A stretch of DNA of 64,000 nucleotides, from NCBI GenBank assembly GCA_907165275.2, contig OU015653.1, forward strand, positions 2,386,001 to 2,450,000, given 5' to 3'. Shown in pieces: positions 1-12,859 of the stretch. The notes under the pieces were generated by a model. The model saw only the letters and a list, made by a program, of their open reading frames with translations, was not told the origin of the DNA and did no database searches. The DNA is from Zygaena filipendulae. Taxonomy: Eukaryota > Arthropoda > Insecta > Lepidoptera > Zygaenidae. The position numbers were made by a program, and so were the translations under genes. Within the stretch, counting starts at the first letter, position 1, and each line of letters begins with the position of its first letter.

Positions 1-183
1 AGTTAGTTGTAGAACGGTTTTAGGGATTGCTTTAATTTTCAAATCAAATAAATATTACTTGCAAATATTACTTGTAGTCGGTGATATATTCATTGATCGA
101 CAGTTATTAGTAATTCAAGCTTTTGGGATTGTATTATGAGAGACATACGCGGTATGTGTAAAGAATGTTGTTGATCGTTGTTA

Positions 184-290
184 AGGTTGCCTTGAAAAGA
201 TCGCCTCTAGCAATAAGGCCGCCTTTTGTTTTGTCTTTTCTTTTATTTGTCTTAGTTTTACTATCTCTTTTGGGGCAATAAAATATATTT
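184..290 (+). mobile_element. LINE-like 3' end fragment
   Basis: The segment reads through a motif common at the 3' ends of lepidopteran non-LTR retrotransposons (CAATAAGGCCGCCTTTTGT), followed by a T-rich stretch and GGGGCAATAAAATATATTT, a polyadenylation-like end. No reverse transcriptase sequence is attached, so it is a 5'-truncated copy. Assigned from remembered motif similarity. Confidence 0.5.
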
Positions 291-311
291 GAATTCTTCC
301 CTCCCCCAAGA

Positions 312-558
312 TTAATTGGACATAGATAAGCAATAGTGTGTTAACCCACACTGGAGAAATTTTGATTAAATTAAAGTTTAAAAATTATAGCGCTATTTTG
401 TGTCAAATTTTTTATGTTCAATATTTAGTTACATATTTAAACAATGTAATAAGGTAAACACATGATTAAAAAACGTTTTCTAACTCTCAATAAATCGTTC
501 TGAATCAATAACTTCATTTTGTGGGTTAACATGGTATTGCTTATCTGCGTCCAATTTA
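312..558. mobile_element. MITE family A, copy 1
   Basis: The ends are inverted repeats: the left has ATAAGCAATAGTGTGTTAAC and the right has GTTAACATGGTATTGCTTAT. The inside is AT-rich with no ORF. A second, inverted copy is at 58271-58481 inside Shank intron 2. The two share the segment TATAGCGCTA and CACATGATTAAAAAACGTT (with substitutions). Superfamily not resolved; the flanks are TTAA-like. Confidence 0.7.
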
Positions 559-1181
559 AAGGCTGTTATAATATAGAAAATATTTTTTTCAATACTGTCG
601 ATTTTCTTAGGGTGGGCAAAGAAGTTGCTTCCTCGCTAGCTACGCCTATGGATAGGTATAGGTAACCTACGTAGCATTCACCGATCATTCGCAGGCAATG
701 GGCAGCTGTGGGCAGCCGTGGGCGTTGCTTGTTCGACGACAATCGTAAATTACAATAAACTTAGCATTAAAACATCACAGACCGAGGCGGCGGTCAATAA
801 ATATAACCATTTCGCAATATTGAATGCATATATAATATCCATTTTATAACCATGATGCACCTCGCCTTTGCAATGGGTACTGTATCTTTATAAACAATCC
901 TCGCTTTGAAAGTTGCGTCTTTCTTAATAAAAATAACTGATTAAATTATATTGTGTGTGTTGCTTTTTTATTTACTCAGTTGTTATTTACTTCTATTGCG
1001 TTTATTGTACCAGTATATACTTAAAATATATGTATATCTAAATAAATTTCTTCCAATTTGATAATCCTGGTTTGGATTTGTATAATTATGAAATATTTAC
1101 AAAAGTAGGTAATATCGTATTTTATATATAATGTGTTAACATAATCCAGGTTTTTGCTCAATGTGTCTATTGTTTTCATAA

Positions 1182-1468
1182 TAGGCTTGTTTCCGGGGTA
1201 TAAAAATTAAAATTCTATTTAGTACGTCTTGTAGATTAATAAAAAATATTGGATACGTATTTTTTTTCATTTTTTACGTAGATACCTAGGTACTTAATAA
1301 AAAAATTACGGAGTTACATTAAGAGGAAATATCGCGTGACGTCACGCTGTGCTACCTAGTTTATATCACGTTGTGACGTCACGCGACAATTCTCGTAAAA
1401 AATTAAAATATTACGTGTCCAATATTTTTTAATAATCTAGACGTTCTAGAATTAGGTTGACAAGCCCA
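1182..1468. mobile_element. MITE family B, copy 1 (two CRE-like palindromes)
   Basis: Inverted ends (TAGGCTTGTTTCC on the left, GGTTGACAAGCCC on the right), then ATTAATAAAAAATATTGGA and its complement CCAATATTTTTTAATAATC. The centre holds two perfect TGACGTCA sites at 1337-1344 and 1374-1381 within GCGTGACGTCACGC-type palindromes. No ORF. Further copies are at 3055-3372 and around 49286-53550, with a fragment at 9261-9297. Confidence 0.75.
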
Positions 1469-2343
1469 TTTAAGCGAGCACTACGGAAAGGCTTTGGAAA
1501 ATTCAAACCCAAAAGTGATGTAAAATGAAACAGTGGAGGAGTCGGAGGACTGCATTTAATTATTATAACACAGTACGTCACACACACGCTACCCGAATGG
1601 AGCTGGATTAAATGGAGAGAGTATTCCTGGAGTTTACGAGGATCTTAAAATGACAAAGTAAACAACATAGTTCAAATAGTATAATTGTAAAGCTTAGGTG
1701 ACTGTAGCAGATGCAATGTAGTGTTTTGTGATTAACAGTACCCTAAATCCTGATTGTTGATTCGAGATTTTAAGCTATCCACCTATGCTAAGTTTTATTA
1801 AAACCCGTCCAGAAGTTATTGCGTGATGCACGTTTAAATATACAAACAATCAGATTACCAATCTATCCTATGTAAAATTCCGATAGTAATCATCATATTT
1901 TGATTAACTTATTTTTTAATTCTAAATATTTGTACACACACCGGCGTAACTACGTTCCAAGTCTCAAGTTATAACTTCCCAATGTAATAAGTTCCATTGA
2001 ATAGTTTTCTATTTCCACGTCCCTGAGTTCACGACTGCTCGCGGTCGCTCAGTGGGAACTTAAAAAACCATGGTCAAGACGAAGTAACCAAACTAACCAG
2101 TTACCTCATACCGTTAGCTCGAAGTGATTTCTTTAACGCTGTGACGGTTAGCAAGAAGTTAGCGCGAGGTACTCACTCGTCTCCGGTTACTTGCATACTG
2201 ACTGTATTACATTATGATGTGGCGCGAAATCGGTATCTTTATTTAAACAATTTTGAAATAAGAACGCACTACATTGTTAATTCTAAAATGCAGTATGTTT
2301 TAATAATTTGCTTGATATACCAATCAAGAAATAATTAAAGACG

Positions 2344-2470
2344 ATCAAGTCACCGCATGGTTGACCTACCTCTACTAATCAAGTGCTTCTGAGTTCGATT
2401 CCCGGTGAGGTTGGCCTTTGTGTGATGAATACAGAGTTCCACTACCCAGTCTGAGCGTGTATATACACGC
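2344..2470 (+). mobile_element. SINE-like, tRNA-derived
   Basis: Contains a pol III B-box-like GAGTTCGATTCCCGG at about 2391-2405, followed by the TGTGATGAATACAGAGTTCC tail seen in lepidopteran SINEs. The A box is weak. A short palindromic AT stretch follows (ACTAGTAGTACTAGATATAA). Confidence 0.5.
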
Positions 2471-3054
2471 TACTAGTAGTACTAGATATAACAGTATATA
2501 CTCTTATATCTAGTACTTTATTATAAGTAGATATCTAGTACTTTATTGTAATAATATGGAGTAAATTCCACTTCTGCATGTTTTCCACCACACAAGCTGT
2601 GGAGTGTTTTTATTGTACTTACCTATATAATTATTGGAACATGTGAGTAATTGTACCCTATAATGGATTAAAATGACTTGTAGCCTATAGGAGAGTCATG
2701 TTTCCTGAGGTCAGTCATAAAATATATTTCCCATTAGGTTATTAGGTCACGCCAATCGTAGACTCACTTACTCGACCGACAAAAAAATCAGTCACTCTGC
2801 ACGAACAAAAATTACACTCTTTAGTCTCTCACCTCTTACGAGTCACGATATTATAATCACATATACAATATTATAATTTATGTAGCCGTATAATTGTAAT
2901 AATCGGTTAGTTTGTAAACAAACGGTATAAATGTCATCAGTTTTTTTTTTTTTATAATAATACAAACAATATTTATTACCCATATTAGTAATTGTTATCT
3001 GTTCAAAATAGGTAAGTTGTACATAACTCTTAAAACTTATATAATAGGCTAGTT

Positions 3055-3372
3055 TCCTGGGTAAAAAAATCGAAATTCTATTTAGTCCGTCAGTTAGATA
3101 ATAAAAAAATAAAAGACACGTATTTTTTGCTTTTTTAAAATAATGGAAATATGCATAGATAAAGCGCATTAAAGTTTAGGGTGGGGGACTCGTGATGTCA
3201 CAGCTCGCTATAACGTGCGAACAAACTGTAGCGAGGCGTGACGTCATGTGAAATTTCAACTTGATATATCTCCGTAATTTTTTGGTTACATAAAAAATAA
3301 AAAAATACGTGTCCAATATTTTTTAATAATCTACAAAACGGACTAAAAATAAAAATTTAGGAAACTAGCCTA
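3055..3372. mobile_element. MITE family B, copy 2
   Basis: The best preserved ends of the family: TAGGCTAGTTTCCTGGGT on the left and GGAAACTAGCCTA on the right. Inside, TTAGTCCGTC is followed by the complement of CCAATATTTTTTAATAATC. The core carries TGACGTCA at 3239-3246 and a near-match GTGATGTCAC at 3193. It is flanked by TA-rich DNA. The minus-strand ORF over its left half is a by-product of low-complexity sequence. Confidence 0.78.
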
Positions 3373-5079
3373 TTCCCTTACACATTACCTATTATTTAGT
3401 GATAATATATATTAATGATACAATTTTGCTAAATTTAACTGTCACCGTTTATTTGTATAAAAATAATAATTAGCAGCACTAGCATTTAATTTAGCAGTTT
3501 TGGTATAAAATTATTTACTTATTTAATATACAAAAAGAATATTGTATTTATTAATAGAACACTATTACCCATAATAACTATTTATGTATGTTGTTTTCGG
3601 TGGTGACTTCGACTTCACACACAGGTGGCCACTTGGTACAGGGTATGTGACATTTATGATGCAACTTTGTATAAAGGCCTGTGAAACCCTCCCTTATAAA
3701 CATTATAATATACTAACCCGTCTAGAATGTTACTCGGAAAGGGTGTATCGAGCCGCCAATACTTAAAAATATCAATATCTATTAAAGTACCCACGCGTCC
3801 AACGTAGTTTTAAATATACAAATTGCTATAGACAAAGCTAACCTACTATATTTTTATGTGGCTTATGCCATGATCTCACATACTGACGTCACATACTAAC
3901 AAAGATATTGATGAGGGCGGTTGAAAAAGCTATAATCGATAGGGCGTTTCTCGAAAACCCTGTTGACTTTTGGGACAAAATTGTCAGCTAAAGTTACCTG
4001 AGAGTAGCTTTCGATACAGTTTTGGCTTGGTACCCCCTTTCCGGATACTTTGTAAATATAATACAATATAATATAATGCATGAATCAACCGATGATTCAG
4101 TGTGTAATCACGGCAGTAACACTGCATGATACCTTTTTCAAATATTGATAATTGCATGACTGACTGTTATATTTTATGAATGAAGTAAGCCAACCACTTG
4201 AGACCGGTTGGTCTTGATTCCCCCCTGCGCTGTTAAATGTTTCTTTAATAAAATACATTTTAACTATTATAATTAATTTAATGTCTAAAGTTTAAGTAAT
4301 CGTACTAAATTATAGTTAAGTATCTCATAAAATTTACGCATGTGCATAAAATATGCACGACTATTTTATATTCTTAACAATGTTTACTATAAGTACTTAA
4401 TACTTTCTGTAATTAACGTGCTACACGTGCGTTTTAGTTTATTATAGCCGACTAAAACAAAAACTCCAATAAAAAAAAACACAGCGAATAAAGGAAACCA
4501 ACTAATCACCACCAATTTCGATTTAAATGCAGAATGCGTGATTTCTTTTTTTTTTAATGACTCGAAAACTCTATGGTTTTACATTCTCACGGCAAAGACT
4601 CGGCCAGTTCTCGCGTGATCGCAGATCGCAATCCATGCATGCAGAGACAACCCACATAATACACATACATTGTACAATGGCCTACATATTTGAATAGACC
4701 CCTATCTTTGCGTACTTTTTACTTACATGCGGTGGACACACATTTTTCATCTTTGTTGTTGTTGTTGTTTATTTCGACTCACTTTTTCTTCGTTGTTGTG
4801 ACGTACCTATGCATTGTTTGCTTGATATACTGACGACCCATTTCTTTGGGACACTTGTAGGTATATTATGGGAACACAAACGGAATGTTACAACTTCTTG
4901 TATTATAAACACGTTCCTTCCCAAACGTATATTATAATGGAGTACTTTTTCCGCAATCTTATCTTTTCCGTACAGTTATTTATCCTATTTATAATTTGTA
5001 TACAGCAAATGATTCTTATAGGAAAAGTAAAAAATAAGGAAAGGAATTTGAAATTGAACAACCACAACATGATTTTACA

Positions 5080-5210
5080 GCGATGATAGTTCAGTGGTCG
5101 ATGCTTTAGGATAACACGTCGCAAGCCGTAGGTATACGTTCAAATCCTATTCATGAACTTGAGCTGTTGAAGGAAAACATTGTAAGGAAACCAATAATTT
5201 ATTTATTTGT
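5080..5210 (+). mobile_element. SINE-like, tRNA-derived
   Basis: A-box-like TAGTTCAGTGGTCGATG at about 5089, B-box-like GTTCAAATCC at 5139, then TTGAAGGAAAACATTGTAAG and GAAACC, a motif very common in lepidopteran dispersed repeats. No 3' tail could be delimited. Confidence 0.55.
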
Positions 5211-7665
5211 GTGTTTAGGAAGACAAAAGGTTTTATCTGGATTACCTACTTACTCATCATGAAAACAATATTATTACATCAACCAACGAAGTCTCCACTA
5301 TTACGTTTTTGCAAAGTATCATAGGTGATACCGGTGGTCTCAGGAGATGGTGCTCGGGCACTTTCAAGGGTCCGTCTGACCAGCTACCACCTTAAATTGA
5401 AAATGTGTCGTCACCAACCACCTAACGGTGTGCTCCGGCAGTCGTGCTTGAGAGCCAGTTCCCATTTCAGGCTAAGTAGGTTACGAGTTACGACCATACC
5501 GTCACCTAACATCTGGGTGTTCTGTGATCAAACTCTTAGCCTGTTAACAATTATAAAAGAACATGCAAATGTTTTGAACCCAAATTATTATTAATGGGCT
5601 TAGGTAATTAGCGACTGTTTTTCCTTTTTGTTTTTATTCATTGAATATTTTCTTTGATCTGTAAGTTGTAACATAAGCAAGTCTATTTTGTTAAATTGTG
5701 TTAAATTGTCTTCAAAAACTTTGGTCTCCAATCGCTTTTCCCTGGAGTCTCCATTCCCCACCGCTTTTACAAATATTAAAGTATTATTAGCATTTTCCAA
5801 AATTACAACAATAGGTACCTACATAAGTTCTGTTATAGCTACTGTGGTGGTAGTGCGGTATAATGTATCCCTTTCATATTTTATATCAAAGAATAGAAAA
5901 TAATTATCTTCTATTTATATTAAATAATCTATCCAATTATTATGTACACCTATACTATAAGTTTTATTCTTCTTCAATTCTATATCAGTCTAAAGGCTTT
6001 CTTATTTAAGAAAATTCGATACAAATTGGCTTGTTTTGCAATATAGGTAGAGTTTTCTCTACCGTCTATTTATTTTAGGCAGCTTAATGAACGATTCTAC
6101 GTAACAAAAATAATTAATTTAACAAAATTTCGAAGAATTATCAAAAGAAAAAAAACAAAAAACAAAAATGCGCGCTTGCCATTTTAATTGGCCGGACTCA
6201 ACGAATTACTCGTGTCCGCTGTTTTGTGGGCGTTTTTAGTACAGGTTGTCTATACATGGAAATGTCGAGTGATGTAACCTTCCTTATAAATAATGTCGTT
6301 GTATTAAATGTCTCACACTGTGCTTTAATGTCACGACCCCTTTCGCTGATTGATTCGAAACTGCAAGTAACTCGTTTGTCGTGAGTCGACTACCGACAAA
6401 TGGTAAGGGTTCACTGAGCGACGAAATTATCATAAAAAATTTATTATATATAAAATTGAACATCCGAATTCATCGGGCCTTATGATTTACTTTCACTTTC
6501 ACATAAATTTTAATAATCTCACAAAAAAATAATCATTAAAAATTTCAAAGTTGGCAATAAAAAGTTCTGTTTTATTTCATACAACATTTCAATAATACCA
6601 AAAATAGACATAAAGATATTTTAAATGAACTTTTTTAACTGATTATTTCACATTAAGCACTTCATTTTTATCATAAAATGTAATTACATTGATATACTCG
6701 AACGTTTCTCCAATAAACTTTGGAGTCTTCACTGAACCGAAATCTCTGTATTTCATCACGCGTAATAAGTGGAGTCGATGCAAACATTTGCTCGGTTCAC
6801 GTTCGGTACGAAGCGGACAAATCGTAAAATCGGTCGAAGAATTGCGGAGGCATGAAATAGGAAACGACTTTATTATTCTCAGTCTCTCGGTACAAATATT
6901 CTAATATTATTATGACCTTGCTCGAATACGGACTCTAGTATCTGAATCCGATATTGTAGGTAATATATTGAATTAAATCTACTCATTCACAATATAATAA
7001 ATATTCAAATTGTAGAAATCTTAACTCGCCGAAAGTTCTTTGCCGATTCCCTACTATGAAATTTTGATACAAAATTGCATTCAGAGATACGCTCATGAGT
7101 TACAAAATATCATTGCGTTTAATAGGGATCCCAAAATTCACAGAGGGAGAGGAAGAGCAGGGTAGTTTAAATTAAAATAAAAAAAAATTTGGTACATTTC
7201 CTGCATCCTAGCATACTGCCCCGCCCAATAAACATGAACATGAAGTTATTCACAATGATGAACGTTTGTATGGAAGTTGGAACCTTTGGTTGTAGTTGGA
7301 GTTATTGAAAATGGTATTTGTGCTCTTGTTTCTAAATAAAAAATGCATCGTATTTCGGGGTTTTTGATTTAACCCGGTAGAAAAAACGAGGGGAGAAACG
7401 GGTACAACTTTATCCTAAAAACAAAAACGTTTACTGGCGAAGTATTTTGAACTTATTAACCTCTAAATACGGTATGTTTATAACATTAATGTTAACGAAC
7501 AAAAAACAACATAATATTTGAGCGTGGGTGGTGAAACAAGAATGTACTACGTACGTAGGTCTCGCTAATATGCACATTACTCAGAACTGTCTTTTAAAGA
7601 CAGACCGACAAGATATTATATTCACTTAGGTACCTACGACATTGCAAAATTTTTAACAGTTACCA

Positions 7666-7880
7666 GGGGCATTATTCACTATGACCATAACACGCCGCGT
7701 TAAGATTACGCGCCACTAAAACTGTTTCCATCCTCGTGCTCAAAGAAATTTCACTTCAAATAATAATTTTTCAAAGTGTGTTATAGCAGGCTAACATTTT
7801 GGCAGCTGGAGCGTTCGAGTTTGTTTTTGGTGCGCGCGTTAGGGCAAGGAATGTTGTTGGTCATATTGAATAAGGGCCCT
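7666..7880. mobile_element. MITE family C, copy 1
   Basis: Inverted ends: GGGGCATTATTCACTATGAC on the left and AATAAGGGCCCT on the right, the latter preceded by the complement of CCAACAACATTCCTTGCCC. Internal GCGCGCGTTAGGGCAAGGAA. About 215 bp, no ORF. Relatives are at 10635-10862, 14271-14297 and 16812-16860. Confidence 0.75.
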
Positions 7881-9260
7881 GGGCTGAGTATTTAAACATA
7901 AAATGAATATTTAAACATAATAATATATTATACGTATATCATAGAAGGAAGGTTTTTTTTATAATAAGTGTGAGGTGGGTAAGGATCTTAAAATTTAAAT
8001 TTATGGTGAGCAAAATTCACACATGAGATTGAGGAAAACTATCTTCCAAGAAAAACACTTTTAATTTGAACGCTATCTAACAAAACCTTCATTCGACGAC
8101 CTTGACAATTGCGATATAAATTACTCGTTAACGTTGGATTTCTAAGCAATTTCGTGTAATTATTTATGAACTGAATTTAAATCCGATTATGTCTCCTACC
8201 GACATAATATAACGTGAAAAAATTAGTTCCTACTGAAAATCAGCCTCATTGTTACAATAGTAGATGTTATGTTATTTTAATGACTAAACTTTGTTTAACC
8301 ATCTGCGTAAACCGAATTTTTCGCTGTGTTTATAATATTGTACTTTTAAATCATAATGTATTCAGTCCAAAAGCAGACTCTTCAATTAATGTCTTAAAGT
8401 GAGTATTTGGACAGCTACATATTATTTGAAGTGATGATTTAAATATTTATGCATATTAATAATAATAACAAATGAGGTGCCGTGGGATACTTGAAGGAAG
8501 CGGTGCATATTTTGAACAAAATATAAAATTGTACTTATTCTTTGTTCATTCTTCAAGTCGCTATTCGTGTTTGGTGCTAAGTCAATCGTCACTTTCTATA
8601 CAGTAATCGAGCGATAACTCGATAACGTTATCTGCGATCTGTGCAGTTAATAAATCAACAGCTTTTCAAATCTATCCTAGCAACTGATCTCGATTGGTAT
8701 GCACTAAGCATTATGCAAAATTCTATGATTAATGGTCAATTAAATTACACCTAGGTATTATTGCCGGTCCCCCGTTAAGTATTTACTAAGCGGATTGTGT
8801 ATTTAACGACTATTTGCAACAATTAGGCAATTTGTCTGCCTGATTATTGTTATCATGCGTAGTTATTGCCTCGCCTTAGAGAGTATTTACGAGACTATTG
8901 CGTTCGAAACAGTTATATGAGAATAAAGTGGACAACATTACTAGTACACATCAAAGGAGATAGTAAAGTAACATACAGAAAATACGTAATTGGCGGTCAA
9001 ATAATATTTTAGAGGTTGAGAATAAGAGTCTTACCTTTAACGGAGTAATAAAACGTGGTATTTGGGTCCCAATTCCGCCATTTTCACTGAAACATTACTG
9101 TCGTTAGCCACTGGAATAAAACCGATCAACTGTATTTAACCAAGTGGAGGCGCTATAGGCGCGACATAAGGATTTAAATACTTAAATAACGATTAAGGAA
9201 ATAGGCATACAAGTACTATATACTTTATAGTTTATACCAATGCACGGAATACCGTAACAC

Positions 9261-9297
9261 GGACTAAAAATTAAAATTTGGTTGACAAGCCCATTGT
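9261..9297. mobile_element. MITE family B, right-end fragment
   Basis: ACGGACTAAAAATTAAAATT then TGGTTGACAAGCCC matches the right terminus of family B; the remainder is absent. A second GTTTGACAAGCC follows directly, as if two ends were joined. Confidence 0.55.
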
Positions 9298-9593
9298 TTG
9301 ACAAGCCATCCACGGGTCTCAGAATCTTCTCCATCATACCTGACACCCTTAACGATGCGGGAAGGGTGCGGTTTTGTGTTCTCCCTTGGCAGAATTGAGT
9401 TTCTGTAGCTCTAAAATCGGTTGTCTCACCAATGCAACGCGGCATTGATTGCGGCGCGATATCAAACGTTTATCAGGCCGGTGGGCAATTAAGACACCGA
9501 ACACCGAAGATTAAGTACGAAATGAATATGCACGCAACCCGATACACTCCGGAACGGAAAGGAGGTCCACTGTTATTCATTACGGTAGAAGAA

Positions 9594-9607
9594 GGGGGGG
9601 GGGGGGG
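9594..9607 (+). repeat. Homopolymer run of 14 G
   Basis: Fourteen consecutive G between GAA and ATTGAG. The C-rich complement is equally unusual in this AT-rich DNA. It is a likely site of length error in the assembly and it breaks any reading frame called across it. Confidence 0.9.
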
Positions 9608-9796
9608 ATTGAGACAGGGGATCTTAGTAGACGGAAGAAAGGAAAGGAAAATTTTGAATGGTTCCGATTCAAAATTTTGGTGTGTTTAATGAAAGTTGTC
9701 TTGTCTCTTCTATCCTCACTTTAGGACTCCTATATCCGCACCATATCTAAATGGATCTCGCTTGCAACCGTTTTCGTCTAGTAAAATAATTCAAAA

Positions 9797-9866
9797 ATTA
9801 AATAAGGCATTAAGTTCGCCATTTGTACTTACTGTGCAATAAATAATAAATAAATAAATAAATAAC
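9797..9866 (+). mobile_element. LINE-like 3' end with (AAAT)n tail
   Basis: AAGGCATTAAGTTCGCCATT then TGTACTTACTGTGCAATAAA and a run of AAATA units. The GGCATTAAGTCCGCC motif also occurs at 39850, and is typical of lepidopteran non-LTR element 3' ends. Confidence 0.6.
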
Positions 9867-10227
9867 TAGAAAATCTGTTGAGGGCACGAAACTACCAATA
9901 GTTGTTATAACAGATCAACAACTGATCGTATCGGGTTTTTATATCGGTTCACCATTTCTTTTTAACATAATCGTACAGTATTCTGTAATGTCATGCGAAA
10001 GTAACCGTTAGCAATAATCAAATATTTAGATAATCGTAACTAGCTATCTCTCGCGGTTTCACCAGAATTAGTTCCGTGTGTTTTGCCTTTGAAAAATCTT
10101 TGTACTGGAATAAAAAGTATCTATCTGTAAGTAATACGATATCTATGGGACAAACTTTATTCAAATCCAAATCTATACAATAACAGAATTCATACGTTTT
10201 TCACCTTTTTAAGTTTCCTTATGCTGG

Positions 10228-10435
10228 CACTACATTATCGTCGAAGATCGTTGATCGGCGATAATGTGGACACCTCAACGCAACTACAAGGAATCCCTTC
10301 GATGCGTGCCCAAAAACCGACAATTCACAGGTCGCAGGCGATCATAGACGATGATCGGCGAGTACAGCCGAGTATTCCCTCTATGTACACTATCGTGCTC
10401 GCGCATAATCGTCTGTACTCGGCGATAATGTAGTG
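10228..10435. mobile_element. MITE family H
   Basis: Terminal inverted repeats CACTACATTATCGTCGA and TCGGCGATAATGTAGTG. A subterminal inverted piece (GATCGTTGATCGGCGATAAT) and an inner palindrome near 10353 add to the hairpin character. An open frame crosses it but only reflects the repeat. No target duplication is evident. Confidence 0.7.
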
Positions 10436-10445
10436 GAGCCATTAG

Positions 10446-10540
10446 GTGTTAATAACCCTGTGGATCACGAAACATTCGTCCCGCCGGGAATCAAACCCAG
10501 GATCTCTAGATTCGCTAACATGTTGACTACTTGCACAAAT
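10446..10540 (-). mobile_element. SINE-like, tRNA-derived, minus strand
   Basis: GGGAATCAAACCC (10486-10498) is the complement of a pol III B box. The TGTGGATCACGAAACATTCG block resembles SINE body sequence read backwards. Length and A box uncertain. Confidence 0.45.
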
Positions 10541-10634
10541 CCCGTAAGTATGCACAATTCGTCTGTTCTAATATTATGAAGAGCCAATGCTCGTAAGCAT
10601 AGTGAATAATATAGTCATAGTGAATAAGGGCCCT

Positions 10635-10862
10635 GCCTTATTCACTATGACCAACAACATTCCTTGCCCATAACGCGCGTCTCAAAAACGCATTTCCAAA
10701 CGTTCTAGATGCCAAAATATTAGAAATTATTATTCTTTATGCCATAAGAAACGTTGAAAATGTATTTTTTTGGAGTAAAACTTCTTTGATTAGAAGGGAA
10801 AGACAGTTTTTGCGGCGTCTTATCTTAGCGCGGCGTGTTATGGTCATAGTAAATAAGGGCCC
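10635..10862. mobile_element. MITE family C, copy 2
   Basis: GCCTTATTCACTATGACC, then CCAACAACATTCCTTGCCC, mirrored by GCGCGGCGTGTTATGGTCAT and AATAAGGGCCC on the right. Directly left (10622-10634) is a further outward-facing end (GAATAAGGGCCCT), so two elements may have met here. Confidence 0.75.
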
Positions 10863-10867
10863 AGTAA

Positions 10868-11028
10868 AGGCGGCGTCACAGTCTCGGCGGTGGCGGCGGC
10901 GGCAGCGGCAAAAACAAATGGTCGACAACATAAGAAGTAGGCCACAGCTCGCGCCCCTGATAGCTGTGGCCAACTTCGTACGTTGTCTACCATTTGTTTT
11001 TGCCGCTGCCGCCGCCTAGAGTGTGGCC
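10868..11028. mobile_element. GC-rich hairpin MITE, family D, copy 1
   Basis: Near-perfect long inverted repeat: GTCACAGTCTCGGCGGTGG..., CAGCGGCAAAAACAAATGG and GACAACATAAGAAG on the left are mirrored by CCATTTGTTTTTGCCGCTGC and GTGTGGCC on the right. An inner CCACAGCT...AGCTGTGG hairpin forms the loop. (CGG)n runs give spurious Arg- and Ala-rich ORFs on both strands. Confidence 0.8.
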
Positions 11029-11229
11029 AAGGGGCTTTCCCTATTATACACTGCAAGATTGTAGGCATTCTCATCCCGTTCTCGTTCGCTCCGACACCTT
11101 GCTCCTCGCATCCAAGTCTTCCCAATAGAGCGCGAGACGTCGTTGGGGTGATATCTGGAACTACTGAAGCGATTCTAAAAGTCCTTTCACTGATAGAATG
11201 CTACATTATTCTTGAGTATCATAAAATAG

Positions 11230-11288
11230 AATACTTTCTTATTTCCGCGGGAGTCACAAAACGATTGAAGCCGCGGGGGGACAGCTAG
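11230..11288 (+). mobile_element. Helitron-like fragment
   Basis: Ends GAAGCCGCGGGGGGACAGCT AG before T, the common 3' end of the family. Only about 60 bp of the 3' part is recognisable. Confidence 0.6.
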
Positions 11289-12007
11289 TCGAAGGTATAA
11301 GTACGCTTTTATAACTTCAAATTCTTGAATGGAGTGGAATACAAAAACTATTCGATCGGTCTTTGACTATCACATTCCGCTATACTATTTGCTCTAACGG
11401 ATACCGTAGCGTACCGTGCTCTAACCAAATAACAGGTGAGCAAACTCACTGAATACACGACAATAATACACACTCTATGTACTGGGAATAAGGACTATTG
11501 TCCATTATCTAGATTGTAATTTGCGACCAAGAAAGTACCCGTGTTCTGTAACAGGAGGATAATGGATAGCACCGATGGGGTATTTTTTGGAATGTGATGT
11601 AACACACAAAGGGTCGTATAGGAAATCTTTAGATATTATTATAAATATTGTAATATAGTTAAACCTTAGTTATTTCAATAAAAATAATATGTAAATGAAA
11701 CTTAGAATTTCTGCATCTTACGCGCATCACTCAAGTACCAATAAACAGAATTGCAACGTATTGCATCACATGCGGATTTAGAACCTAGACGGTCTTGATT
11801 TCATCGCAATCGAGGGTAAAAAGAACTCGCACTAGTGTTATTATCCGACTCCCTCAGCCAAGTTGACAAACTATGATCTTCAACGCTATAGCAAACAATA
11901 AACGTATCGTCATGTCGTAAAATCTTCGAATCAAAAGTCAAACTTTTCGTGACCACGTGACATGACGATAGATTCCTCAGTTTTCCATAGCTTTAACGAT
12001 CTAACGA

Positions 12008-12206
12008 CCGCACTCAGAGTCGACTTTAATGATTACTTAGTTAAGCATATATAGATTTTTAAAACATGGCATGGCATTTAATGATATGTAACTTAATTAG
12101 TTAAATGCCAACTAACATTAATTTATTAAACTGGTCTGATTGCAGCATTTTTGTTTTAAAAATCTACACTTAACTAAGTAATCATTAAAGTCGACTCTGA
12201 GTGCGG
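12008..12206. mobile_element. MITE family E, copy 1
   Basis: Perfect long ends: CCGCACTCAGAGTCGACTTT and AAAGTCGACTCTGAGTGCGG, continuing AATGATTACTTAGTTAAG. The centre has TTAGTTAAATGCCAACTAAC. About 200 bp, no ORF. Confidence 0.85.
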
Positions 12207-12670
12207 CGGATAGTTTGTAAGATTGTCAACTTGTTTAAGGGGGCAGAGCGGAAACCGAGGAATACGTTTATATCATTTTGTATGGAAACGTGGACTGCGT
12301 TTCCTTTTAATCTATCGGTTGGGTATTGAATGCAGTTTCCGTCCTCTCACACCGCCATCAATGATCGACATTCAGCTAGCCGCTAATTAACTTGAATTAC
12401 TTGCCTGCCGACTGTCCTGAGGCAAAGATACGTGATCGGTTTACTAACACTGTGTTACACGACACACCTGTGTTGTAGCGACCTTCACCCAACCTAGGGA
12501 CCCCTGGGGCCTGTTTCAGATAACACTTTAAGAGTTTAATGTGCCTCTACCACTGTCAGATTTGACTTGACTGAACCAACTATAGCTTGTTTGGCGTTAC
12601 CACGACGTTTAGTTACGGCTTATGCTAAATTAATAATATATATGTAAATCTGACGAACTCGTGTAATTAA

Positions 12671-12859
12671 TCCGTATTATATTATAAATGCGAATGTGTC
12701 TGCGAATTGTCTGTCACGCGTTCACACTTTGACCACTAAACCGATCATCGTGAAATTTTGCATACACGTTGTCTGGGGAAGGGCAATGGGTACTTTTTAC
12801 TATGGTATTCCCGCGGGAACTCCGAAATTAACGCGGTTGTAACCGCGGGGACCAGCTAG
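12671..12859 (+). mobile_element. Helitron-like, non-autonomous
   Basis: Begins A|TCCGTATTATATTATAAA and ends GGGGACCAGCTAG|T. Internal ATTCCCGCGGGAACTCCGAA and AATTTTGCATACACGTTGTC are shared across the family. TC start, CTAG end and A|T insertion are the structural hallmarks of Helitrons. Confidence 0.75.

Noticed and set aside
9182..9689. Two opposite ORFs of about 85 codons meeting at 9432
   Set aside because: They cross a MITE B fragment and a G14 run; no conserved protein recognised.
10737..11288. Arg- and Ala-rich ORFs on both strands
   Set aside because: They coincide with the GC hairpin MITE and its (CGG)n runs.
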